From assembly GCA_002453475.1 (NCBI GenBank), contig DKGY01000102.1, positions 65,656 through 71,286 on the forward strand: a stretch of DNA of 5,631 bases, written 5' to 3'. This document shows positions 1-5,631 of this stretch, piece by piece. Source of the stretch: Clostridium sp. UBA6758. GTDB taxonomy: Bacteria > Bacillota > Clostridia > Clostridiales > Clostridiaceae. The notes beneath the pieces are model-generated. The model had not been told where the DNA came from, ran no database searches, and worked only from the letters and a program-made list of their open reading frames with translations. The stretch's first letter is position 1, and the number at the start of each line of letters is the position of its first letter. Position numbers and translations under genes: made by a program.

Positions 1-17
1 CAGAATGCTCGTCTATT

Positions 18-58
18 TTGTAACTACTTTACGGCATGTTGAATAATATAGATAGATA
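18..58 (+). promoter_or_regulatory. Candidate promoter block of protease A
   Basis: TTGTAACTACTTT begins at 18 and GAATAATATAGATAGATAA begins at 41. The same two elements, in the same order and with the same 23-nt start-to-start distance, precede the paralogous gene at 4573, while the bases between them differ. Conservation of the two boxes but not the spacer suggests a promoter. Read as -35/-10, TTGTAA and GAATAA are 17 nt apart, a poor sigma-A match. The AATAATA core resembles the CATAMTA -10 of sporulation sigma factors with one mismatch, but I see no convincing matching -35. The sigma class is therefore unresolved. Shared ancestry of the two leaders could also explain part of the similarity. 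Confidence 0.35.
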
Positions 59-68
59 AGTAAGTTTT

Positions 69-73
69 GGAGA
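69..73 (+). promoter_or_regulatory. Ribosome binding site of protease A, long spacing
   Basis: GGAGA lies 13 nt before the ATG at 87, longer than the usual 6-9 nt. The paralogue at 4573 has the same leader (GGAGATGTAA followed by TTTATTAATG), which supports this start. No better in-frame start lies closer to the Shine-Dalgarno. An ATG immediately followed by TAA abuts the site at 73-78 and is conserved in both copies. Confidence 0.6.
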
Positions 74-86
74 TGTAAATTTATTA

Positions 87-1946
87 ATGAATACTTTAAA
101 TACATCTAAAGAAATTAATACCTGTAGAGAAGCTTATCTTAGTGAAGATTATGTTAGTCTTTTTATTCAGTATGATGAAGATCTTACTAAAAAGCTTAAA
201 GACATAGATTATGTCTGTATTTATAATATATCACCTTCAACATATATAGTCTCCGTGCGTGCTGATAAGTATGATGATTTTCTCCATAAATTCAGAAATA
301 TATTAAATATAGATGTTAGCTTTCCTTACACTTTATCAGCTATCGAACCGGTAGATGCTGCTAACATAACTCTATTTCATGGAGAAAGTTCTTTAAATCT
401 TACAGGAGAAAATACCATAGCTACAATTATAGATACAGGTATAGACTACTTAAACCCTCAATTTCAAAATGATGATGGCACTACAAGAATAGTGGCTATA
501 TGGGATCAAACCATTCAAAGTCCTCCATCTATCAATGCAAATGCCCCCATTTTTGGTACTATTTACAGTCGTGAAGAAATTAATAGAGCTATACACACCT
601 CTTTGGAAGGTGGAAATCCCTATGATATAGTCCCTTCACGAGATGAGGTTGGTCATGGTACAGGTATGGCTGGGTTAGTTGGCGCAAAGGGTTTAAATGG
701 AGTACTCGGTGGAGCTCCGAAGTGTGAATTTCTAATTATAAAACTCAAAGAAGCAAAAACAAGTAATCTTAAATTAATAGGAATTAATAACAGAAAGAAT
801 CTTCTTATTTATGAAGGCATTGATATTTATTTTGCAATACACTTTGTAGCTGCATACCACTTAAATCTAAGAACTCCTATGAGTGTCTTATTATCCGCCG
901 GAACAAACTGGGGAGGACATGAAGGCCTTTCTTCCATAGAGATAGACATTGACCGTTTTTCTTCTAGACGAGGTCTTATCTTTGTAACTAATACAGGAAA
1001 TCAAGGTGCTAGCTTAACACATATATTAGGCAGATTTTTAAAAAGTAATACTTTACAAGTTATAGAGTTTATTGTTGGTGAAAATGAAGATAATTTAGTT
1101 CTTATGCTATGGATACAAAAGCCTGATAAAATATCTATAGCTATAATTTCTCCTAGTGGTGAAATTGTAGAACTTATTCAATCTAGGCCACCGTATGGAG
1201 AATTTGAGCAGGCTAATCTCATACTTGAAAATAGTATAATAAATATTTCGTTTATCAGTTCTGAATTTGCAACTGGTAATGAATCTGTATATATAACTGT
1301 CCAAAATCCTAAGAATGGACTTTGGCAATTAAGGCTTAAGGGAGATTATATAGTTAATGGTGTTTATCATATGTGGCTACCACAAAGACCTATTATACAG
1401 CCAACCACTAGAGTTATAAATCCTAGCCCATATACAACATTGCAAGCTCCTGCAAATGCTAGAAATGCAATTACTACATCCTTCTATGATCAAAACAATA
1501 ATACTATATCTGTAGAATCTGGCCGAGGATTTACTGCCGATAATAGAATTAAACCTAATCTAACTACTGGTGGTATTGAAGCATTAACCACAGGATTAAA
1601 TAATGAAAATACTGTACTTTCTGGCGGTTCTGTGGCTGGAGCTGTACTCTGTAGTGCTACGTTACTTATGTTACAGTGGGGAATTGTCCTTGGAAATGAT
1701 ATTAACATGTATGGTCCTACTATTATTTCTTATCTCACAAGAGGTACTAATAAAAGAACTGGAGACATATATCCAAATCCTGAATGGGGCTATGGCATGC
1801 TAAATCTTCAAGGTTCCTTTGAGAACCTTAGGTCTTCTAATTTACTTAGAATTTCTGATAATTATAGTAAAGAAGATTCTCTTCCTTATAAATGTTATAT
1901 AAAAACCCCAAAAGAATTATATAGAAGAATAGACGATATTCATTAG
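87..1946 (+). CDS. S8 family serine peptidase, Csp/CspA-like (protease A)
   Basis: This is a subtilisin-like serine endopeptidase of 619 residues, of the clostridial Csp type. Residues 1 to about 100 look like a Csp-type prodomain, with no signal peptide or membrane segment, so a cytoplasmic or spore-internal location is inferred. The catalytic residues are D116 (IIDTGIDYLNP), H190 (VGHGTGMAG), oxyanion N305 (TNTGNQGAS) and S515 (SGGSVAGA). Residues about 311-434 lie between Asn and Ser and match the jelly-roll insertion of CspB-type proteases. WGYGMLNL near 567 is the usual subtilase C-terminal helix region, followed by a polar tail of about 40 residues. The serine motif is GGS rather than the common GTS. 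Family members in C. perfringens and C. difficile process pro-SleC during spore germination; that role here is inference. Protease B follows 12 nt downstream, and a close paralogue starts at 4573. Confidence 0.93.
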   Translation: MNTLNTSKEINTCREAYLSEDYVSLFIQYDEDLTKKLKDIDYVCIYNISPSTYIVSVRADKYDDFLHKFRNILNIDVSFPYTLSAIEPVDAANITLFHGESSLNLTGENTIATIIDTGIDYLNPQFQNDDGTTRIVAIWDQTIQSPPSINANAPIFGTIYSREEINRAIHTSLEGGNPYDIVPSRDEVGHGTGMAGLVGAKGLNGVLGGAPKCEFLIIKLKEAKTSNLKLIGINNRKNLLIYEGIDIYFAIHFVAAYHLNLRTPMSVLLSAGTNWGGHEGLSSIEIDIDRFSSRRGLIFVTNTGNQGASLTHILGRFLKSNTLQVIEFIVGENEDNLVLMLWIQKPDKISIAIISPSGEIVELIQSRPPYGEFEQANLILENSIINISFISSEFATGNESVYITVQNPKNGLWQLRLKGDYIVNGVYHMWLPQRPIIQPTTRVINPSPYTTLQAPANARNAITTSFYDQNNNTISVESGRGFTADNRIKPNLTTGGIEALTTGLNNENTVLSGGSVAGAVLCSATLLMLQWGIVLGNDINMYGPTIISYLTRGTNKRTGDIYPNPEWGYGMLNLQGSFENLRSSNLLRISDNYSKEDSLPYKCYIKTPKELYRRIDDIH

Positions 1947-1950
1947 GAGG
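1945..1950 (+). promoter_or_regulatory. Ribosome binding site of protease B overlapping A's stop codon
   Basis: A perfect AGGAGG uses the last two bases of the TAG stop (1944-1946) of protease A and lies 8 nt before the ATG at 1959. The overlap implies that B is translated from the same message as A and probably coupled to it. Spacing is better than for A, so B may be translated more efficiently. Confidence 0.85.
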
Positions 1951-1958
1951 ATTAACTT

Positions 1959-3815
1959 ATGAATTTAAATAATTTAAGAGAAATAACTAATCAGATTCCT
2001 ACCTCTCCACAATATACCAGTTATATAGTTTATTATAGTGGTAGTATAGTTAGCTCTATTGCTGAAATACCTCAAGCCAGCGTTATAATATTAACCCCTT
2101 ATATGGCTGTTATATTTGTAGAAACTGGTTATGAAAATTTAATTGCTTCTATTTCTAATGTTAGCATAATAGAACCTCCAAATGAATATATTCTTACACA
2201 ACTATCCCCTCTAGAAACTTCTAATATAATACAATTTACTGAGGGTAAGCCCATAGATTTAACTGGTACTGGAGTAATCATAGGTACTATAGATACTGGT
2301 ATAGACTATTTAAATGTAGAATTTACTAGAGAAGATGAAACTACTAGAATCTTGTCTATTTGGGATCAAACTGATAGTAGTGGAGTTCCACCAGAAAATA
2401 TTCGTTACGGTAGCGTATATTCAAATGAGCAAATAAATTCAGCTATTAAATTAAGTAAAGATGGTGGTGATCCATACTCTATTGTTCCTGAAAGAGATAC
2501 CAACGGACATGGAACCCAGTGTGCAGGTATAATAGGTGCTAGAGGTTACAACAATGTGAGAGGTGCTGCTCCTAACTGTGATTTTATAGTAGTAAAGGTA
2601 AGACCTACAAGAGAGTTCTCCGAAATATCGGATATCTCATCAACTAGTATACCAATTTACCATAATACTGATATAGCTACAGCTATGCTTTACCTTATAC
2701 AAGAAAAAGCTAAATATCAAAGGCCTATAGTAATATTTTTACCAATGAGTAGTAATCTAGGCGGTCATGATGGTACTTCCGCTATTGAGGAGCTTATAGA
2801 CTATTACTCTTTTGCTGCAACGGTAACCTTTGCTTTAGGTACTGGTAATCAAGGTAATTCTGAAACCCATAGTTCAGGTTATATAAATAATACTGGAGAA
2901 ACTGTATCTGTAGAACTTTCAGTAGGTCCAAATCAAGGTAATTTAAATGTATCTATATGGTGTAGGTATCCTGATAAAATATCCTTGGGAATAACTTCTC
3001 CTAGTGGTCAAGTAGTTTCTAGAATACCTGTTAAAATAAGTCAAAACGTAGCGATTAACTTTTTATATGAAAATACTACCACTGAGGTAACATACTTTTT
3101 TCCTGAAGTTATATCTGGCAACGAATTAATATTCTTATCCTTTTCTAATATTGCTCCCGGTATATGGACTGTAACTTTATTTGGTGATTATATTGTAAAT
3201 GGCTTATTCAATGTCTGGATTGATCAACGCCCACTATCTAGACCAGGTACTGCTTTATTAAATCCAGATAACTTTGTAACCCTTGCCATTCCTTCTACTA
3301 GTGCCACTGCTATTACTACTGCATTCTATAACCAAAATACTGATACCATAGGCTCAGAATCTGGAGTTGGTTTTACATCAACCAATGAAATTAAACCTGA
3401 AATAACTTGTGGAGGTGTAAATGTATTAACGACTTCTCTAAATAATACTACAACTACTATATCAGGTTCCAGTGCCGCCACCGCAGTATTAACTGGTGCT
3501 ATAGCTCTATTATACCAATGGGGTATAATAGAGAATAATCTACCCAATATGTCTTCTGAAACTATAAAAACATTTTTAATTAGAGGAACTAGGAAGAGAC
3601 CAAATGAAGCGTATCCTAGCCCGTATTGGGGTTATGGTACTCTTGACATGCTTGGAGTATTCGATGCCATTAGAGGAATTTACTATCAGCAGGATCAAAT
3701 AGCACCACCTATTACTATTAACCCAAAACCTGCTATACTTTTGAGAAAATGTGATGATAACATAGATACTGTACTTCCTGTAAGCTTGTTAGGCAGATTA
3801 AAATATAATAAATAA
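1959..3815 (+). CDS. S8 family serine peptidase, Csp/CspA-like (protease B)
   Basis: This is a second subtilisin-like protease of 618 residues and a diverged paralogue of protease A. The prodomain (about 1-97) has little resemblance to A's, lacking the AYLSEDY segment, and has no signal peptide. The catalytic residues are D112 (TIDTGIDYLN), H184 (NGHGTQCAG), oxyanion N297 (GTGNQGN) and S505 (SGSSAATA). The jelly-roll-like insertion spans about 303-424 and ends in GDYIVNGLFNVW, the counterpart of GDYIVNGVYHMW in A. The C-terminal WGYGTLDML segment is at about 557, followed by a tail of about 50 residues. All residues needed for catalysis are present, so it does not look like a CspC-type pseudoprotease. 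The start is fixed by a perfect AGGAGG 8 nt upstream. It is the second gene of a bicistron with A, and a partnership such as mutual processing or different substrates is only inference. Confidence 0.93.
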   Translation: MNLNNLREITNQIPTSPQYTSYIVYYSGSIVSSIAEIPQASVIILTPYMAVIFVETGYENLIASISNVSIIEPPNEYILTQLSPLETSNIIQFTEGKPIDLTGTGVIIGTIDTGIDYLNVEFTREDETTRILSIWDQTDSSGVPPENIRYGSVYSNEQINSAIKLSKDGGDPYSIVPERDTNGHGTQCAGIIGARGYNNVRGAAPNCDFIVVKVRPTREFSEISDISSTSIPIYHNTDIATAMLYLIQEKAKYQRPIVIFLPMSSNLGGHDGTSAIEELIDYYSFAATVTFALGTGNQGNSETHSSGYINNTGETVSVELSVGPNQGNLNVSIWCRYPDKISLGITSPSGQVVSRIPVKISQNVAINFLYENTTTEVTYFFPEVISGNELIFLSFSNIAPGIWTVTLFGDYIVNGLFNVWIDQRPLSRPGTALLNPDNFVTLAIPSTSATAITTAFYNQNTDTIGSESGVGFTSTNEIKPEITCGGVNVLTTSLNNTTTTISGSSAATAVLTGAIALLYQWGIIENNLPNMSSETIKTFLIRGTRKRPNEAYPSPYWGYGTLDMLGVFDAIRGIYYQQDQIAPPITINPKPAILLRKCDDNIDTVLPVSLLGRLKYNK

Positions 3816-3867
3816 TTTAATTCTATGAAAATTCAAAAGAACCATATTATACTAATATCTCTTAGTT

Positions 3868-4050
3868 TTTAGTGAAGGTACAGATAAAATGAAAGAAATC
3901 GATTCAGCTATCAGTGAAGGTGCTACTGCTTTCATAAAGGCAGAATACAAAGTATTAATCATTTTCTATGCTATTATTTTCGTATTAATAGGTGTAGGAA
4001 TAGGTAGCTGGGTTATAGCAGTTTGCTTCACTATTTGTTTCAATAGGTAG
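3868..4050 (+). pseudogene. hppA: 5' relic of a membrane-bound ion-pumping pyrophosphatase gene
   Basis: An open stretch reads SEGTDKMKEIDSAISEG from 3871, then AEYKVLIIF and a hydrophobic segment IFVLIGVGIGSW, ending AVCFTICFNR and a TAG at 4048. I recognise this as the early part of the H+/Na+-translocating pyrophosphatase family: the cytoplasmic EGT(D/E)KMKEI...AI.EGA.AF loop followed by the next membrane helix. The intact protein is an integral membrane pump of roughly 650-700 or more residues that hydrolyses pyrophosphate. Only about 60 residues remain. The first membrane helix is missing (an in-frame TAA sits at 3853), and similarity stops abruptly after AVCF. None of the pyrophosphate-binding motifs is present, so it cannot be functional. 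An ATG at 3889 would give a 53-residue peptide, but there is no Shine-Dalgarno before it. Confidence 0.78.
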
Positions 4051-4074
4051 AATCTAATTATACGTTAAAATATT

Positions 4075-4120
4075 AAACCTCTTATTCTAGAATTATAATT
4101 CTAAAATAAGAGGTTTTTTT
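4075..4120 (+). terminator. Strong intrinsic terminator
   Basis: The arms CCTCTTATT (4078-4086) and AATAAGAGG (4105-4113) pair perfectly. One C/A mismatch follows, and then the inner palindrome TAGAATTATAATTCTA (4088-4103) extends the stem. AAA before and TTT after can add three more pairs. Seven T residues (4114-4120) follow. It would end transcripts from the protease A-B operon, as no other terminator is visible after 3815. It may originally have belonged to the now broken hppA. On the minus strand only a short T run follows the hairpin, so it is mainly a plus-strand terminator. Confidence 0.9.
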
Positions 4121-4182
4121 ATATAATATTTATCTCGAGTCTAGCCATTATATCATCTTTGATTAATTAAATACCTTGATTT

Positions 4183-4260
4183 TTAATCTAAAAATTCTCC
4201 ATCATATTCTTCTAAGAGTTGCCTTAAGCTTTTAAAGCATAGTCTTGGAGGTTCCTCCAT
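4183..4260 (-). other. 25-codon frame overlapping the ttcA relic, unknown
   Basis: In a frame shifted from the TtcA-like reading, the minus strand encodes MEEPPRLCFKSLRQLL followed by EEYDGEFLD and a TAA at 4183-4185. Composition is protein-like (charged, leucine-spaced) and it could be the C-terminal end of another gene joined to the ttcA fragment by deletion or frameshift. I do not recognise it. No convincing Shine-Dalgarno precedes the ATG at 4260, so I do not call it a gene. Confidence 0.2.
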
Positions 4261-4390
4261 AAAGCACATTTAACATAGTAATTTCAATAGCACCATTAAA
4301 GTGATGGCCTAGAGCAAGCTTATTACAGCCAAGTCTTTCAGCTTCAGAGTATAGGGTACCTCTTCTCATTCTAGCACACATATAGCACCT
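4232..4390 (-). pseudogene. ttcA: Internal relic of a TtcA-family tRNA 2-thiolation gene
   Basis: Read on the minus strand, a 52-codon stretch gives CYMCARMRRGTLYSEA, then GCNKLALGHHF and MLNVLYGG, ending in TAA at 4232-4234. This matches the middle of TtcA-type PP-loop ATPases, including the second iron-sulphur cysteine pair (CxxC ahead of the RMRRG motif) and the LGHH motif. TtcA thiolates cytidine 32 of tRNA. Upstream in the same frame QEQDKNL is cut off by a TAG (4391-4393) directly before the RCYMC segment, and another stop occurs shortly before that. The N-terminal PP-loop motif and the C-terminal third are absent. LGHH is followed by FNGAIE where the family usually has F/RDD.IE, so the acidic pair is lost as well. 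It is a decayed fragment on the strand opposite to all other genes here. Confidence 0.75.
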
Positions 4391-4502
4391 CTATAAATTT
4401 TTGTCTTGTTCCTGCAATTAAATTAAATACCTGTTCCTAAATATAATAATATAAGTTAAATTTTCACTTTATAAATATAAATATTTTGTAAATATACTGA
4501 AT
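4391..4502. other. AT-rich spacer with no gene
   Basis: This stretch between the ttcA relic and the second protease leader is very AT-rich, with no open frame of note and no hairpin followed by T residues. It contains TGTTCCT twice (about 4407 and 4432). It also contains one copy of AATTAAATACCT (4421-4432), whose other copy at 4165-4176 lies on the far side of the ttcA relic. Confidence 0.5.
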
Positions 4503-4543
4503 TTGTAACTACTTTTAATACTATAGAATACTATAAATAGATA
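4503..4543 (+). promoter_or_regulatory. Candidate promoter block of protease A'
   Basis: TTGTAACTACTTT at 4503 and GAATACTATAAATAGATAA at 4526 repeat the block at 18-58 with identical 23-nt start-to-start spacing and a different spacer sequence. The AATACTA core is one base from the CATAMTA -10 motif of sporulation sigma factors. The upstream terminator at 4075-4120 isolates this gene from the A-B operon, so it should need its own promoter. Confidence 0.4.
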
Positions 4544-4552
4544 AACAATTTT

Positions 4553-4558
4553 GGGGAG
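4553..4558 (+). promoter_or_regulatory. Ribosome binding site of protease A'
   Basis: GGGGAG lies 14 nt before the ATG at 4573, matching the long spacing seen for protease A. The leader GGAGATGTAA followed by a T/A-rich stretch and TTTATTAATG is nearly identical in the two copies, so the homologous ATG is the best start. Confidence 0.6.
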
Positions 4559-4572
4559 ATGTAAGTTTATTA

Positions 4573-5631
4573 ATGGGTAACATAAATATATATAGACAGG
4601 CTGACCCATGTAAAGATGCCTATCTTAGTGAGGATTATATCAGTCTATTTGTTCAATATGATAGGGACCTCGTTAGTGAGCTCGAAGCCGTAGAATACGC
4701 CTGTGCTTTTAGAGTATCTGATATAGACTATATTGTGTCTGTAAGAACTACTAATTATGCTGACTTTATCCGTGACTTTAAGAATAAATTTACCATAGAT
4801 ACAAGTTTTCCTTATACTTTATCAGCTATACAACCAGTAGATGCTGCTAATATAACACAATTTCACGGAGAAGCTTATTTAAATCTTACAGGTAAAGATA
4901 CAATAGCTGCAATTATAGATACTGGAATAGATTATTTAAATCCTCAATTTCAAAATCCTGATGGTACTACAAGAATTGTGGCAATATGGGATCAAACCAT
5001 TGAAAGTAATGTAACTAATAATGATCCTATAGCCTTTTTTGGTACAATTTACAGCCGTGAAGATATCAATAGAGCTATTCAAGCATCTATTCAAGGTGGA
5101 AATCCTTATGATATAGTTCCTTCAAGAGATGAGTTAGGCCATGGTACGAATATGGCTGGTTTAGTTGGGGCAAGAGGATTAAATAATGTAATAGGTGGTG
5201 CTCCTGACTGTGAATTTCTAATTGTAAAGCTTAAAGAAGCTAAAACTAGCAATCTTAAGTTAATAGGAGTTAATAATAGAAGAAGTACTCCAATTTTTGA
5301 AGGTATCGATATTTATCTTGCCGTAAGATTTACAATAAATTATAATGATATGAACTTATTAAAACCTATGAGTATTTTATTATCTGCTGGAACAAATTGG
5401 GGTGGTCATGAAGGTTTAACTTCCATAGAAGAGGATATCGACTTTTTTTCCACTAGAAAGGGTATTGTCTTTGTAACTAATACTGGAAATCAAGGCGCTA
5501 GTTTAACTCACGCCTCTGGTAGGTTTTTAAAAAGTAACTCTCTACAGATTATAGAATTTATTGTAGGCTTAAATGAAGATAACTTAGTTCTTATGCTCTG
5601 GATTCAAAGGCCCGATAAAGTATCTATAGCT
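4573..5631 (+). CDS. S8 family serine peptidase, Csp/CspA-like (protease A'), partial at window edge
   Basis: The frame runs 353 codons from the ATG at 4573 to the last base of the window without a stop. It is a close paralogue of protease A, collinear except for one extra residue near 255-260. A prodomain of about 100 residues begins MGNINIYRQA and shares AYLSEDY with A. Catalytic D116 (AIIDTGIDYLNP), H190 (LGHGTNMAG) and oxyanion N306 (TNTGNQGAS) are present. The jelly-roll insertion has begun (GRFLKSN...LWIQRPDK). The catalytic Ser lies beyond the window, so activity cannot be judged. By ungapped comparison about 120 of 150 residues match A over 81-230, but only about 38 of 80 over residues 1-80. 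No signal peptide is present. It has its own leader and is separated from the A-B operon by a terminator. Confidence 0.92.
   Translation, partial: MGNINIYRQADPCKDAYLSEDYISLFVQYDRDLVSELEAVEYACAFRVSDIDYIVSVRTTNYADFIRDFKNKFTIDTSFPYTLSAIQPVDAANITQFHGEAYLNLTGKDTIAAIIDTGIDYLNPQFQNPDGTTRIVAIWDQTIESNVTNNDPIAFFGTIYSREDINRAIQASIQGGNPYDIVPSRDELGHGTNMAGLVGARGLNNVIGGAPDCEFLIVKLKEAKTSNLKLIGVNNRRSTPIFEGIDIYLAVRFTINYNDMNLLKPMSILLSAGTNWGGHEGLTSIEEDIDFFSTRKGIVFVTNTGNQGASLTHASGRFLKSNSLQIIEFIVGLNEDNLVLMLWIQRPDKVSIA

Larger units (their letters stand above)
18..1142 (+). repeat. Paralogous duplication, copy 1 (leader plus protease A)
   Basis: This segment corresponds to 4503-5631. Similarity starts at the promoter-like block, runs through the leader and Shine-Dalgarno, and continues through the coding region as far as the other copy is visible. 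Sequence 1-17 shows no match to the region just before 4503. The copies are clearly diverged, so the duplication is not very recent. Confidence 0.8.
4503..5631 (+). repeat. Paralogous duplication, copy 2 (leader plus protease A')
   Basis: This is the partner of 18-1142, cut by the window edge. The left boundary coincides with the TTGTAACTACTTT element, directly after AT-rich spacer and gene debris. Confidence 0.8.

Noticed and set aside
1107..1328. Minus-strand open frame of 73 codons inside protease A
   Set aside because: It is antisense to the jelly-roll region of a well-supported gene, with no Shine-Dalgarno or recognisable domain.
1490..1708. Minus-strand open frame of 72 codons inside protease A
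   Set aside because: It is a shadow of the conserved serine-motif region; a similar antisense frame appears at the same place in protease B (3326-3547), which is explained by shared protein sequence on the plus strand.
1603..1803. Plus-strand 66-codon hydrophobic frame overlapping protease A
   Set aside because: It lies in another frame across the catalytic Ser region of protease A, with no Shine-Dalgarno.
3326..3547. Minus-strand open frame of 73 codons inside protease B
   Set aside because: It is the antisense shadow counterpart of 1490-1708, with no independent coding support.
3825..3872. 15-codon frame MKIQKNHIILISLSF after protease B
   Set aside because: It is too short, has no Shine-Dalgarno, and leads into the hppA relic; it is probably chance in AT-rich sequence.
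3889..4050. Possible functional 53-residue small membrane protein
   Set aside because: The sequence matches the interior of HppA and has no ribosome binding site, so a truncated relic is the simpler reading.
4075..4120. Palindrome as an operator or recombination site
   Set aside because: The stem is followed by seven T residues and lies downstream of genes, so an intrinsic terminator explains it fully.

Overview
The window is AT-rich, with heavy use of AGA and ATA codons and strong purine-rich Shine-Dalgarno sites. It looks like a low-GC, spore-forming Firmicute of the class Clostridia; this is inferred from composition and gene families. It holds three plus-strand genes for S8 (subtilisin-like) serine peptidases of the clostridial Csp/CspA-like type. 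These have an N-terminal prodomain, no secretion signal, and a jelly-roll segment inserted between the catalytic His and Ser. In Clostridium perfringens and C. difficile, Csp proteins act in spore germination by activating pro-SleC, some members being catalytically dead. Both complete copies here keep Asp, His, the oxyanion Asn and Ser, so they look like active enzymes. Their role in this organism is not shown by the sequence.

Layout: 1-86 is a leader with a conserved promoter-like block and a Shine-Dalgarno site. 87-1946 encodes protease A (619 aa). Protease B (618 aa, 1959-3815) follows after 12 nt, with its Shine-Dalgarno overlapping A's stop codon, so A and B form a coupled bicistron. 3816-4502 has no intact gene but contains two recognisable relics. 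One is a plus-strand 5' fragment of a membrane pyrophosphatase gene (hppA) at about 3868-4050. The other is a minus-strand internal fragment of a TtcA-family tRNA 2-thiolation gene (about 4232-4390). A strong intrinsic terminator (4075-4120) lies between them. At 4503 the leader of protease A recurs, followed by protease A' (4573 to the window edge, 353 codons, open at the end), a close paralogue of A.

The most informative structure is therefore a duplicated leader plus protease gene, separated by the second protease and a strip of gene debris. A and A' are about 80% identical across the start of the catalytic domain but only about 48% across the prodomain (counted by eye). Protease B is a more distant paralogue. 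I see no CRISPR array, no tRNA or rRNA, no insertion sequence and no clearly new system. The interest lies in local expansion and divergence of a germination-type protease family.
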